NCBI GenBank assembly: GCA_001312505.1 | Contig: BBDW01000002.1 | Coordinates: forward strand, 62,001-126,000 | DNA: 64,000 bases | Direction: 5' to 3' | From: Mediterraneibacter faecis JCM 15917 | GTDB lineage: Bacteria > Bacillota > Clostridia > Lachnospirales > Lachnospiraceae | In this document: in pieces, positions 29,213 to 38,694 of the stretch | How positions within the stretch are numbered: the first letter of the stretch is position 1 | How the letters are laid out: the number at the start of each line of letters is the position of its first letter | Made by a program: the position numbers and the translations under genes | The notes under the pieces: model-generated | Seen by the model: the letters and a program-made list of their open reading frames with translations, nothing else | What the model was told of the DNA's origin: nothing | The model's database searches: none

Positions 29213-30678
29213 ATGGAGAAAAAAGTATTAGCATTTGACTTTGGTGCTTCAGGCGGAAGAGCAATGTGCGGAACTTTTGATGGTGACAAGATCAGCATTG
29301 AAGAACTTCACCGTTTTTCTAACGATCCGGTTATCCTGAATGGATCAATGTACTGGGATGTACTGAGATTATTTTTTGAGATCAAACAGGGTCTGATCAA
29401 AGCAAAAAATGTGGAAAAATCGAAAGTATCGGTATCGACACATGGGGAGTTGATTTTGGACTGATCGACGAGGAAGGAAGACTTCTTGAGAACCCTGTAC
29501 ATTACCGTGATGCACGTACAGAAGGAATGATCGAAGAAAGTTTCAAACTGATCGATAAAGAGAAATTCTACCAGATCACAGGAAATCAGTTCATGGATCT
29601 CAACACAGCATTCCAGCTCCTTTCTCTTGTAAAGACAAGAAAAGAGCTTCTTGAGAAAGCTGACAAGATGATTTTGATGCCAGACCTTTTCAACTACTTC
29701 CTTACAGGGGAGAAAAAAGCTGAGTATTCTATCGCTTCTACAACACAGCTTCTTGATGCGAAAAAGGGCGAGTGGTCAGACGAAGTGATCGAAGCACTGG
29801 GAATTCCGAAACATATTTTCCCGGAAATCGTACCTACAGGTACAAAGATCGGTACTCTTACAGATGAAATCTGTACAGAGCTTGGTCTGGATAAGATTGA
29901 TGTTATGGCTGTTGCAGGACATGATACGCAGAGTGCGCTTGTATCTGTACCAACATCAGAAGAAGATTTTATCTTCCTGAGTTGCGGAACATGGTCACTG
30001 CTTGGAACAGAGCTTGCAGAACCTATTATCAATGAGAAATCTGAGCATTACAACATCACGAATGAAGGTGGATATGGAAGAAAGATTTCCTTCCTTAAGA
30101 ATATCATCGGATTGTGGTGTATTCAGGAAAGCCGTCGTCAGTGGATCCGTGAAGGAAATGAGTATGGATTTGGCGAGCTTGAGATTATGGCAAAAGAAGC
30201 TCCGGCACTCCAGAGCTTTATTGATCCGGATGCACCGGAATTCACACCAGCCGGAGATATTCCGACAAGAATCCGTGAATTCTGCAAGAAGACAGGACAG
30301 CCTGTTCCGGAAACAGTCGGAGAAGTTGTTCGTTGCATCAACCAGAGTCTTGCAATGAAATATCGTCATGCGATGGAAGAGATTAAAGAGTGTACAGGTA
30401 AAGATTATAAGACAGTCTACATGGTAGGCGGTGGAACACAGAGTGCTCTTCTTTGCCAGTTCACAGCAAATGCATGTGGATGCAGAGTAAGTGCAGGCCC
30501 AATAGAGGCAACTGTTCTTGGAAATATTGCACTGCAGCTCATGGCTTCCGGAGATATCAAATCTATCGAAGAAGCAAGAGAAATTATCAAACGTTCTCAG
30601 GACATCAAGATCTACGAGCCACAGGACAAAGAAGCATGGGACGAAGCATACGAGAGATTTAAGAAAATTTTAGTATAG
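29213..30678 (+). CDS. FGGY kinase, rhamnulokinase-like; probable L-fuculokinase (frameshifted)
   Basis: Sugar kinase with an N-terminal DFGASGGRAM phosphate motif and C-terminal VGGGTQSALLCQ adenosine motif. The sequence is RhaB-like (RFSNDPV, MYWDVLRLFFEIKQGL), but its place between fucI and a fucose transporter suggests L-fuculose as substrate. One T is missing near 29410; restoring it gives CGKIESIGIDTWGVDFG and a 488-aa enzyme. The product would be L-fuculose-1-phosphate; no aldolase is in the window. A spacer hairpin with an 8-G run (29141-29174) lies between fucI and this gene. Confidence 0.88.
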
Positions 30679-30701
30679 TGCTTTGAACTAAGGGGGAATG
30701 A

Positions 30702-30747
30702 GTTGCCAGTCGCACATCGTGTGAACAGTAACATTATGGCTGGCAAC
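30702..30747 (+). repeat. Dispersed hairpin repeat, copy 2 (with extended stem)
   Basis: The 31-base repeat (30702-30732) matches copy 1 at 28 or more positions. It is followed by ATTATGG and CTGGCAAC, which pairs perfectly with GTTGCCAG at its start. So this copy has an extra outer 8-bp stem and could form two alternative folds. It lies between the kinase and the LacI gene. Confidence 0.75.
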
Positions 30748-30832
30748 GTAATAAAAAAGAATTCTTCAGAAACACTTGACTGTCAATCTGCTGTATGATT
30801 TAATAGAATGAGCAGTTAAGTTGGGCAAAATG

Positions 30833-30844
30833 CATAACGGTTCG
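30833..30844. promoter_or_regulatory. Operator of the LacI regulator (autoregulation)
   Basis: CATAACGGTTCG, the reverse complement of CGAACCGTTATG. It shares the CGAACCGTT core with the sites at 31948 and 32085. It lies 26 bases before the lacI-type start, which fits autoregulation. A possible promoter (TTGACT at 30776) lies upstream. Confidence 0.6.
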
Positions 30845-30869
30845 CTGATTGGCCTGGGAGGAGAAGATT

Positions 30870-31871
30870 ATGGCTGCTACTATTCGCGATATCAAGAAAA
30901 GGACAGGATTGTCCCTTGCAACGATATCGAAGTATTTGAATGGCGGTAATGTATTGCCGGAAAATCGTATCTTGATTGAGGAGGCAATCAACGAACTGCA
31001 TTATGAAGTGAACGAGCTCGCAAGAGGGCTTGTTACCCACAAGACAAAGACGATTGGAGTTCTGGTTTATGATATACAGTGTCTTTTTGTAGGAAGTATG
31101 CTGCATTATCTGGGAATGGAACTTCATAAAAAGGGATATGGAATGTTGATCTGTGATTCCTGCAATGACGAGAAGCTACAGAAAGAAAATCTGCAGTTTC
31201 TTCTGAGCAGGAAAGTAGATGGAATATTGGTATTTGCGGTAGGAATGCATGGAAAGTTTCTTCATGCTGCGAAAAAAGCAAATGTTCCGGTTGTTCTGGT
31301 TGACAGATCATTCCAGGATGAAGAATATGATTGCGTTGAGGTTGATAACCGGACAGCAATCTATCGTGCAACAAATAAATTAATTGAGAACCATCACAAG
31401 AAAATAGCTGTGATTGCCTCTAATATTGAATATACCGGAAGGGAACGTGTGAAAGGATATTCTGATGCGATGAACCAGGCAGGACTGGAGATTCCAAAGG
31501 AATACTGTAAGCTGGGAAGGCATTCTTTTGAACATGGGTACAGAGGAATGAAAGAACTTTTGGAGCTTGAAGACCGTCCGACCGGTGTGATCTTAGGAAA
31601 CTATAACACCATGCTTGGTGGAATTATGGCATTGAACGAATCAGGACTCTCCTGTCCGCAAGATGTCTCGCTCATCGGAGTGGATAATCTTCCGATGACC
31701 CAGGTGCTGCGCCCTAAATTATGGCTGATTGTCCAGCCAATGGAAACGATGTGCGAGAAGGCTGTAGCTATGCTCCTGGAGCGAGTAAATGGAGAGCAAA
31801 ACGGTATGCCGGTAAAAATTAGTTTCAGTACCTCTGTAAGAGAGGGAGACTCAATACGAGACCTTGGATAG
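30870..31871 (+). CDS. LacI-family transcriptional repressor
   Basis: A 333-aa regulator. The N-terminal helix-turn-helix and hinge read TIRDIKKRTGLSLATISKYL; the periplasmic-binding-like core covers about 60-333 (TIGVLVYD, DGILVFAVG, VIASNIEYTGRERVKGY). I choose the ATG at 30870, after GGAGAAGATT, over one 21 bases upstream. It lies directly before a sugar ABC transporter whose promoter has two copies of the same operator found before this gene, so it probably represses both until a fucose-pathway ligand binds. Confidence 0.94.
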   Translation: MAATIRDIKKRTGLSLATISKYLNGGNVLPENRILIEEAINELHYEVNELARGLVTHKTKTIGVLVYDIQCLFVGSMLHYLGMELHKKGYGMLICDSCNDEKLQKENLQFLLSRKVDGILVFAVGMHGKFLHAAKKANVPVVLVDRSFQDEEYDCVEVDNRTAIYRATNKLIENHHKKIAVIASNIEYTGRERVKGYSDAMNQAGLEIPKEYCKLGRHSFEHGYRGMKELLELEDRPTGVILGNYNTMLGGIMALNESGLSCPQDVSLIGVDNLPMTQVLRPKLWLIVQPMETMCEKAVAMLLERVNGEQNGMPVKISFSTSVREGDSIRDLG

Positions 31872-31947
31872 TGCATAAGCAAAATGCACAGAAAAGCGTG
31901 GGTTTTGTTGTGAAAATGGATAAAAATATAGTGAAAACAAACAAAAA

Positions 31948-31959
31948 CGAACCGTTTCG
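31948..31959. promoter_or_regulatory. LacI-type operator upstream of the transporter promoter
   Basis: CGAACCGTTTCG, an imperfect palindrome with a central CG pair. It ends 21 bases before the -35 box at 31981. Confidence 0.6.
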
Positions 31960-31980
31960 CCCTAAAAACGGTGGGGAATC

Positions 31981-32009
31981 TTGACAAAATGTGGAAACAA
32001 AGCTATAAT
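31981..32009 (+). promoter_or_regulatory. Sigma-A promoter of the fucose transporter operon
   Basis: TTGACA (31981-31986) and TATAAT (32004-32009), both perfect consensus, with a 17-base spacer. It drives the permease, ATPase, permease genes. The 313-base region 31872-32184 contains this promoter, two operators and an 8-G run at about 32114, and no gene. Confidence 0.85.
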
Positions 32010-32084
32010 TTATTCATGTATCAAAGGTGTGCGGGGAAATCGAAAACACACTTTGAAAAACAAAAAATCTTAAAGCTTTGAAAG

Positions 32085-32096
32085 CGAACCGTTACG
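32085..32096. promoter_or_regulatory. LacI-type operator downstream of the promoter
   Basis: CGAACCGTTACG within the wider near-palindrome AGCGAACCGTTACGCT. It lies about 70 bases after the expected start of transcription, where a bound repressor could block elongation or loop to the site at 31948 (137 bases away). Confidence 0.6.
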
Positions 32097-32184
32097 CTGA
32101 GGTTAAGAGGAATGGGGGGGGTATCGTAAGAGTTAATCGACAATCCAGTCAACACCAGCAAAGTAAAAGATGGGAGGAAGAAAA

Positions 32185-33162
32185 TTGGAAAAAATTAAAC
32201 AAAATCCTTTTGTAAAAAAGGTAGGATTTAACAGAATTGTTTTGTGCTGTGTCCTTCTTCTGATGTACGGACTCTTCTGTGCACTGACCGGAGGAAGCTT
32301 CGCAGGAATGAACCGAATCATGAGCGCACTCAATTATGCTTATTTCCTTGGATTTTTATCACTGGGTGTTACATTTGTAATTGCTACAGGACAGATCGAC
32401 TTCTCTATTGGACCGGTTATGTTCTGTTGTGCACTTATCTCAGGTTACACACTGACAACACATGGAATTTCAATGCCGGTTGCATTCCTGATCAGTATCC
32501 TTGTAGGATTTGCTTTTGGTCTCTTTAACGGATACCTGGTAGCTTACTGGTCAGTACCTTCATTCATTACTTCAATGGCAAGTATGAATATCGCAAAAGG
32601 TCTTGCATCAGTTTACACAAAGACACAGTCAGTCAGCTGGCCGCAGGCAGCAGATCCGGACAACGGATGGTTCAGAAATCTTGTAAGATATAACGGGGTC
32701 CCGGTTGGACTTGTTATTCTTCTGGTAGTTGCAGTTGTCTGTGCGATTATCCTGAACAAGACAAGAATCGGACGTTACATCCTTTGCCTTGGTAGTAACA
32801 AAGAAGCTGTTAGACTTTCAGGTGTAGATGTTAAGAAATGGGAAATGCTTGCATTCATTATCTGTGGAGTTCTCGTTGGAATGGGTGCTATCTTCTATGT
32901 ATCTGCATATACAACAGTACAGCCTGGATACGGAGATCAGTACAACAACGAAGCAATCGCCGGATGTGTAATGGGTGGTACATCCATGGCAGGTGGACTT
33001 GCATCCATCAGCGGTACAATCATTGGTGTATTTATCATCGCTCTTCTTCAGGAAGGAATTCTGGCTCTTGGCTTTACAAAAGATTATCAGCTTATCATTA
33101 CAGGTGTTATTGTTATCGTCGCAGTATTCAGTGACGTACTTGCAAGACGCAGAAAGAACTAA
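32185..33162 (+). CDS. Sugar ABC transporter permease (RbsC-like), first
   Basis: Membrane subunit of a ribose-class (CUT2) importer, about 325 aa with 8-10 hydrophobic helices. Typical motifs are GVTFVIATGQIDFSIG (about 60-75) and the cytoplasmic loop motif GSNKEAVRLSGV (about 208). GGGAGGAAG lies 5 bases before the TTG at 32185, which I prefer; the ATG at 32170 has no ribosome site. First gene of the transporter operon. Confidence 0.9.
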   Translation: MEKIKQNPFVKKVGFNRIVLCCVLLLMYGLFCALTGGSFAGMNRIMSALNYAYFLGFLSLGVTFVIATGQIDFSIGPVMFCCALISGYTLTTHGISMPVAFLISILVGFAFGLFNGYLVAYWSVPSFITSMASMNIAKGLASVYTKTQSVSWPQAADPDNGWFRNLVRYNGVPVGLVILLVVAVVCAIILNKTRIGRYILCLGSNKEAVRLSGVDVKKWEMLAFIICGVLVGMGAIFYVSAYTTVQPGYGDQYNNEAIAGCVMGGTSMAGGLASISGTIIGVFIIALLQEGILALGFTKDYQLIITGVIVIVAVFSDVLARRRKN

Positions 33163-33240
33163 TTTCTCTTCTATAATAAGAGATCAGCTTTATGAATGAT
33201 GAACGAAATGTTTGATTGAAAGAAAGGCAAGGGTAATAAA

Positions 33241-34737
33241 ATGGGCGAAGTTATATTGGAAATGAAAGGGATTGATAAATCTTTCCCAGGTGTTCACGCA
33301 CTTGACCATGTAGATCTTGAAATCAGAAAAGGCGAAGTTCTTGCTCTTATGGGAGAGAATGGTGCCGGAAAATCAACTCTGATGAAAGTTCTCACAGGTA
33401 TTTATACAAAAGATTCAGGAACAATTACATATGAAGGTAAAGAAGTTGAGTTCCATAGTGCTCGTGAAGCACAGGATAATGGTGTTATCATCGTACACCA
33501 GGAGCTGAACATGCTTGGTCATCTGACAGTTGCTCAGAACATCTTCATCGGAAGAGAGTTCAAGAAGGGTATCAAGATCGATGACAAGAAGATGAACGAA
33601 GAAGCACAGAAACTGTTCGACAGAATGAACGTTGATATTGATCCGAGAGAGACAATGTCAAAACTTACAGTAGGTAAGCAGCAGATGTGTGAGATCGCAA
33701 AAGCAATTTCACATGATGCAAAGATTATTATTTTTGATGAGCCATCAGCAGCTCTGACAGAGACAGAGATTGAACAGTTGTTCAAGATCATCCGTGACCT
33801 GAGAAGTCAGGGAATGGGAATTGTTTACATCTCCCACCGTATGGATGAGATCAAAGTGATCACAGACCGTGTTACAGTCATGAGAGATGGTACTTATGTT
33901 GGAACATTGATCACAAAAGACAGTACAAAAGATGACATCATCAACATGATGGTTGGCCGTGTTATTTACGAAGATCCGAAGGAGAAAAACATGACACCTC
34001 CGGGAGCACCGGTAGTTCTTAAAGTTGATCACCTGAACGCTGGTAAGATGGTACAGGATGTAAGCTTTGAGCTTCACAAAGGTGAGATCCTTGGATTCTC
34101 CGGACTGATGGGAGCTGGACGTACAGAGACAGCCAGAGCACTCTTTGGAGCTGACCCAATCGACAGCGGTGATATTTATATCAACGGTAAGAAGGTTACA
34201 ATCAAGAGCCCACAGGATGCTGTTAAGTATGGTATCGGTTATCTGTCAGAGGACAGAAAGAGATATGGTATTGTTGTACAGAAATCAGTTGCTGAGAATA
34301 CAACAATGGCAACACTTGAAAAATTCATGAGCGGTCCTTTTATCGATAAGAAGAAAGAGAACAAGATTGCTCAGGAATATGTTGAGCAGCTTGCAACAAA
34401 GACTCCTGGTACAGATCAGCTGGTAGTTAACCTGTCAGGTGGTAACCAGCAGAAAGTCGTTATTGCAAAATGGCTGACAAGAGACTGTGACATCCTTATC
34501 TTCGATGAGCCTACAAGAGGTATCGACGTTGGAGCTAAGAATGAGATTTACAAGCTGATGAATCAGCTGGCAGCAGAAGGAAAAGCCATTATTATGATTT
34601 CCTCCGAGATGACAGAGATCCTTCGTATGAGTGACAGAATCGTTGTTATGTGCGAAGGTAAGAAGACAGGTGAGCTGGATATTTCCGAAGCTACACAGGA
34701 AAATATCATGAACATGGCTACACGTGAGATTGAGTAG
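33241..34737 (+). CDS. Sugar ABC transporter ATPase (RbsA-like, two domains)
   Basis: A 498-aa double ATPase. Domain 1 has GENGAGKSTLMKVLTG (about 39-54), signature LTVGKQQMCEIAKA and Walker B IIIFDEPSAALTE. Domain 2 has the degenerate P-loop GLMGAGRTETARALFG (about 288) typical of CUT2 ATPases, signature NLSGGNQQKVVIAKWL and LIFDEPTRGIDVG. A ribosome site precedes the ATG. It is flanked on both sides by permease genes. Confidence 0.95.
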   Translation: MGEVILEMKGIDKSFPGVHALDHVDLEIRKGEVLALMGENGAGKSTLMKVLTGIYTKDSGTITYEGKEVEFHSAREAQDNGVIIVHQELNMLGHLTVAQNIFIGREFKKGIKIDDKKMNEEAQKLFDRMNVDIDPRETMSKLTVGKQQMCEIAKAISHDAKIIIFDEPSAALTETEIEQLFKIIRDLRSQGMGIVYISHRMDEIKVITDRVTVMRDGTYVGTLITKDSTKDDIINMMVGRVIYEDPKEKNMTPPGAPVVLKVDHLNAGKMVQDVSFELHKGEILGFSGLMGAGRTETARALFGADPIDSGDIYINGKKVTIKSPQDAVKYGIGYLSEDRKRYGIVVQKSVAENTTMATLEKFMSGPFIDKKKENKIAQEYVEQLATKTPGTDQLVVNLSGGNQQKVVIAKWLTRDCDILIFDEPTRGIDVGAKNEIYKLMNQLAAEGKAIIMISSEMTEILRMSDRIVVMCEGKKTGELDISEATQENIMNMATREIE

Positions 34738-34751
34738 GGAGGGAAAAAGTA

Positions 34752-35756
34752 ATGGCAAATAATACAACAAAGAAGGCCGGCTCTAATAAGTCATTTATTG
34801 ACAGAATGGGAGGACAGAAATTCATCGTCCTGCTCGTTGTTATTGCACTGTTTATCTTCTTCTGTGCAATGAGCCCGAACTTCAGAAAATATACAACATT
34901 TATTAACATTCTGGACTTCTCCTATTATATTGTCCTGATGGCAATTGGAGTAGCCTTTCCACTGATGACAGGTGGTGTTGACCTGTCAATCGGTACTGGA
35001 CTTGTATGTTATTCACTCGTTGGTGGATATCTGATCGTTCACAAAGGAATGCCTACAATCGTTGGTATCCTTGCAGCAATTATTCTTGGAATGCTGATTG
35101 GTGTTCTGAATGGTGTACTGGTAGCAATCATGGATCTGCCGGCATTCCTGGCAACACTTTGTACTTGTATGATTACTCGTGGACTTGGTTCCATTATCGT
35201 AGGTGGATTCGGAATCTCATGGCCGGCAGCAGCAGCACCGGGTGGATGGTTCAGAAGTATCTTCAAGATTCAGTCTGGCGGACAGAATATCCCGATCGGT
35301 TTCTTATGGGTAATTCTTCTGGTTGTTGTTATGACATTTGTACTGAATCATACAAGAATTGGACGTTATACACTTGCAATCGGAAGTAACAAAGAAGCAA
35401 CAAGACTTTCCGGAGTTAATGTAAGATTCTATCATATTGCAGCATATGTAATCTGTGGATTCTTCGCAGGACTTGCTTCTATCGCATACTCCGCTATCTT
35501 CGCTACAGTTCAGCCAGGAAGTGGTGCTGGATTCGAGCTTGAGGCTATCGGTGGAGCAATCATCGGTGGTGTATCCATGACAGGTGGTGTAGGAAGCATC
35601 ACAGGAACACTGTTTGGTGTATTCGTTATCTGTCTTCTGAAGACTGGTCTTCCATTCATCGGACTGACAGCTAACTGGCAGCAGATCATTACAGGATTTG
35701 TCCTGATCGCAGCCGTACTTGTTGATATTCTTAAGAGAAAAGCAGGAAAAGAGTAA
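34752..35756 (+). CDS. Sugar ABC transporter permease (RbsC-like), second
   Basis: A 334-aa permease, clearly paralogous to the one at 32185 (shared GVAFPLMTGGVDLSIGTG-like and GSNKEATRLSGV motifs). Two distinct permeases probably form a heterodimer. It starts 14 bases after the ATPase stop with GGGAGGGAAAAAG before the ATG. Confidence 0.94.
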   Translation: MANNTTKKAGSNKSFIDRMGGQKFIVLLVVIALFIFFCAMSPNFRKYTTFINILDFSYYIVLMAIGVAFPLMTGGVDLSIGTGLVCYSLVGGYLIVHKGMPTIVGILAAIILGMLIGVLNGVLVAIMDLPAFLATLCTCMITRGLGSIIVGGFGISWPAAAAPGGWFRSIFKIQSGGQNIPIGFLWVILLVVVMTFVLNHTRIGRYTLAIGSNKEATRLSGVNVRFYHIAAYVICGFFAGLASIAYSAIFATVQPGSGAGFELEAIGGAIIGGVSMTGGVGSITGTLFGVFVICLLKTGLPFIGLTANWQQIITGFVLIAAVLVDILKRKAGKE

Positions 35757-35809
35757 TTTTTTCACTTAAATTTAGAATTTGTGAAAAATCACGAAAAAGC
35801 AATAACTAA

Positions 35810-35838
35810 TTGCAAAACCATTGGTAATGTGTTATATT
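35810..35838 (+). promoter_or_regulatory. Promoter of the sugar-binding protein gene, with long leader
   Basis: TTGCAA (35810-35815) and TATATT (35833-35838) with a 17-base spacer. The gene starts about 250 bases later. The leader contains GC-rich stretches that could pair (GAGGCTCTGCC and GGCCCGGCATTAGGG, 36004-36035). No known riboswitch is recognised in the 342-base gap 35757-36098. A separate promoter would allow higher synthesis of the binding protein than of the membrane subunits. Confidence 0.55.
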
Positions 35839-36098
35839 ATTAATGTGTGCGGATAGATAGCAGCGGGGGAAACATGCTGAAAAAAGTGTGAAAAAGAAAG
35901 CTGTTACTATAGAAGCTAAACGAAACAGACTGTATAAAGAGTTTTCGGACAAAGAAGCCTGGGCAAACTACTTCTGCAGAGCGATTTAAGAAATGCACGA
36001 AAGAGGCTCTGCCAGAGAGGCCCGGCATTAGGGAGAGGAAAACTGGAAGAAAACTCAGACAAGCAGTCACAAATTTATTTTGTCAGGAGGACATAATT

Positions 36099-37214
36099 AT
36101 GAAAAAGAAAGTTTTAGCAGTTTTACTTGGTGGATGTATGGTAGTTGGAATGCTCGCAGGATGTGGATCTAAGGCAGATGACACTAAGAAAGCAGATGGC
36201 GACACTAAGACAGATGGATCAGGAGATTCCAAGGGATATCATTTCGAAGTTGTTGTAAAGAGCTTCCAGTCTTCATACTGGCAGGCAGCTGTACAGGGAA
36301 TCAACCAGGCTTGTGATGAGCTCGGTGTTACAGCTAACACAACAGGACCGAACGCTGAGTCCGATATCGCTGACCAGGTTAACATGCTGAACAACGCAAT
36401 CAACAAGAACCCAGACGGAATCGCTCTTGCAGCTTGTGACCAGAACTCAGTTATTGATTCACTGAAGTCAGCACTTGAGAAGAAAATCCCAGTAGTATGC
36501 TTCGACTCAGGTGTTCCGGACGCTCCAGAAGGATCTGTATACGCAACAGTTGTAACAGACAACGAGCAGGCTGGTGGAATTGCTGCTGAGCACATCTATC
36601 CAGCAATCAAAGACAGACTTGGAAAAGGACAGGTTCGTGTAGGTGAAGTTAACCAGGATGCAACATCCGCTAACATTTCTGAGCGTGGTATGGGATTCAT
36701 CAACAAGTTCATCGAACTTGCTAAAGCTGATGGATATACAGTAGCAGTTGTAGGAAATGACTTCTATGTAAACCAGGTTAAAGACAACGGAGATCAGGCA
36801 TCTGCAGACATTATCCTTGAAGTTGCAGTTCCGGCTCAGACAACAGTTGAGCTGTGTGCTACAGAGGCTTCTAACATCATGAACAAAGACGATACAATCG
36901 CTATGTTCGGATCAAACCAGGTATCTGCAGAGGGTGTTCTCACAGCTAACCAGAACCTGAACAAACTTGGAACAGACGAAGGAAAGATCGTTGGAGCTGG
37001 ATTCGATGCTGGTTCAGTTCTTAAAGCAGCTGTTAAAGATGGTACAATGCTCGGTGCTGTTACACAGTCTCCTCTGATGCAGGGTAAAATCTCCATCGAG
37101 ACTCTTGCTAAGATCTGTGATGGTGAGTCTGTAGAAGACGTTACAACAGATGGTTACTGGTATGATTCTACAAACATGGAAGATGCTGACATCGTTCCAA
37201 ACCTTTATGACTAA
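36099..37214 (+). CDS. Sugar-binding lipoprotein of the ABC transporter
   Basis: Periplasmic-binding-protein type 1, 371 aa. The lipoprotein signal ends in the lipobox LAGC (Cys 22), followed by a Lys/Asp/Gly linker. The core has FQSSYWQAAVQGINQACDEL (about 54-73), a typical ribose-binding-like opening, and LAACDQNSVIDSLK. Codon use resembles nifJ and fucI (highly expressed). It is probably the L-fucose (or related pentose) receptor of the upstream transporter. Confidence 0.93.
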   Translation: MKKKVLAVLLGGCMVVGMLAGCGSKADDTKKADGDTKTDGSGDSKGYHFEVVVKSFQSSYWQAAVQGINQACDELGVTANTTGPNAESDIADQVNMLNNAINKNPDGIALAACDQNSVIDSLKSALEKKIPVVCFDSGVPDAPEGSVYATVVTDNEQAGGIAAEHIYPAIKDRLGKGQVRVGEVNQDATSANISERGMGFINKFIELAKADGYTVAVVGNDFYVNQVKDNGDQASADIILEVAVPAQTTVELCATEASNIMNKDDTIAMFGSNQVSAEGVLTANQNLNKLGTDEGKIVGAGFDAGSVLKAAVKDGTMLGAVTQSPLMQGKISIETLAKICDGESVEDVTTDGYWYDSTNMEDADIVPNLYD

Positions 37215-37257
37215 TTCATATCTGTAAAGAGAAGCTGAATTATTAAAGTGAAAAGAA

Positions 37258-37288
37258 AGGAATCGGGAAATTCCCGGTTCCTTTTTTA
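37258..37288 (+). terminator. Terminator between the binding protein and fucU
   Basis: AGGAATCGGGAA and TTCCCGGTTCCT form a 12-bp stem with a tight loop and a T6 run. It would end the abundant binding-protein transcript and allow partial read-through to fucU. Confidence 0.85.
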
Positions 37289-37323
37289 AAATAATATGTT
37301 ATTATATCAAGGAGGAAGATAAT

Positions 37324-37764
37324 ATGTTAAAAGGAATTCCAAAAATTTTATCACCAGAACTGTTAAAAGTACTTGCTGAGATGGGACACAGTGACAGACT
37401 GGTCATCTCTGATGGAAACTTTCCGGCTGAATCAATGGGAAAAGACGCGATTGTGATCCGTTGCGACGGACACGGAGTACCGGAGATTCTTGATGCGATT
37501 CTTCAGGTGTTCCCTCTGGACAGCTATGTGGAGCATCCGGTAAATCTTATGGAAGTTATGCCTGGAGATACTGTGGAGACACCAATCTGGGATACATATA
37601 AAGAGATTATCCGTAAATATGATGACAGAGGTGATGCTGTTGTTGGAAACATTGAGCGTTTTGCATTCTATGATGAAGCTAAGACAGCTTATGCAATCAT
37701 TGCAACAGGTGAATCAGCACTTTATGCGAATGTAATGCTTCAGAAGGGTGTTGTAACAGACTAG
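37324..37764 (+). CDS. fucU: L-fucose mutarotase (RbsD/FucU family)
   Basis: Interconverts alpha and beta anomers of L-fucose before isomerisation. The 146-aa protein starts MLKGIPKILSPELL and has MGHSDRLVISDGNFPAES (catalytic His about 21) and a C-terminal ATGESALYANVML. AAGGAGGAAG precedes the ATG. Its presence is the best sequence evidence that the pathway acts on L-fucose. Confidence 0.94.
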   Translation: MLKGIPKILSPELLKVLAEMGHSDRLVISDGNFPAESMGKDAIVIRCDGHGVPEILDAILQVFPLDSYVEHPVNLMEVMPGDTVETPIWDTYKEIIRKYDDRGDAVVGNIERFAFYDEAKTAYAIIATGESALYANVMLQKGVVTD

Positions 37765-37794
37765 TCACATTTTTTAACGTAATGGAGGAACAAT

Positions 37795-38240
37795 ATGCTT
37801 GATCATGTAGAAAAAATATTTGCAGATATGAAGCCGATGATGAAAAAGTTGAAGAAGGCTTCTTATAAAGTAAATATGGAGGCTTTTATAGAGAATCATG
37901 GACATTATTTCCGTGAGATGACAGAATATACGGAGAATGCTTCTGATAAAGAGACGGCAGCCAAAGAGCTTGCAGTAGACTTTACAGATAAGGTTTATGA
38001 TGCATATGTTTCTCCGAAAAAAGGAAAAATAGACAGTGCGGTTCAGACAGATCTGAATTTCTTTATGATCTATTATGTATTTCCGGCAATTCTTTTGACA
38101 GAGCATGACGATGCGAAACTGATTGCAGATCATCTCTGCAGCAGATGGGGGGGGAAAAGTTTAAGAACAGTAAGATTCAGTATACAGATTATGATTCCCT
38201 ATATGTTTCATTCCGTGAGAAGATATTTGGAATCTTTTAA
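37795..38240 (+). CDS. Conserved hypothetical protein upstream of secG (frameshifted)
   Basis: An unrecognised soluble helical protein of about 147 aa. An 8-G run (38147-38154) breaks the frame; with 6 G the sequence continues RWGEKFKNSKIQYTDYDSLY and ends REKIFGIF at 38240. This fits better than the uncorrected tail, which runs to 38274 without pattern. Aromatic-rich C-terminus, no membrane segments. GGAGG precedes the ATG. Nothing indicates its function; the link to fucU may be positional only. Confidence 0.65.
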
Positions 38241-38370
38241 TACTTGCAAATCAACCTTACTTGTGATAGAATAATTAAGATTCATGTAATGGCATGAGAA
38301 GATTTTAGAAGCTATGTTTTTATGGTTTAATAAGTGTGCTGTTACGTTAGTGTGTAGGAGGTCATGGAAG

Positions 38371-38615
38371 ATGGACATTTTGAAGATTGTTTTATACATT
38401 ATCTTTGTTATAGACTGTATCGCATTATCAGCGATTATTCTTTTGCAGGAAGGAAAGTCAGCCGGATTGGGAACAATTGGCGGTATGGCGGATACTTATT
38501 GGGGGGGACAGAACAAGGGACGTTCTATGGAAGGTGCACTTGTAAAGTCACAAAGTTTCTTGCTATCCTTTTCCTGGTGCTTGCAGTAGTACTGAACCTT
38601 AAGGTTTTTAATTAA
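38371..38615 (+). CDS. secG: Preprotein translocase subunit SecG (frameshifted)
   Basis: Two-helix subunit of the SecYEG channel, about 81 aa. The ATG at 38371 follows TAGGAGG. The first helix (ILKIVLYIIFVID) leads to LLQEGKSAGLGTIGG. A 7-G run (38501-38507) gives YWGGQNKGR instead of YWGQNKGR. The frame breaks near 38545, where GTAAAGTC should be GTAAAAGTC; this gives KVTKFLAILFLVLAVVL, the second helix. Position before rnr and smpB is the classic Firmicute secG-rnr-smpB order. Confidence 0.92.
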
Positions 38616-38638
38616 TAACAGATGATGAAGTAAGTATA

Positions 38639-38674
38639 AGACATTCTATAATAAGACTATAGAATGTCTTTTTT
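38639..38674 (+). terminator. Terminator between secG and rnr
   Basis: AGACATTCTATA and TATAGAATGTCT form a perfect 12-bp stem with a 7-base loop and a T6 run. Confidence 0.9.
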
Positions 38675-38694
38675 ACTTTAAGTAGTGATGAAAG

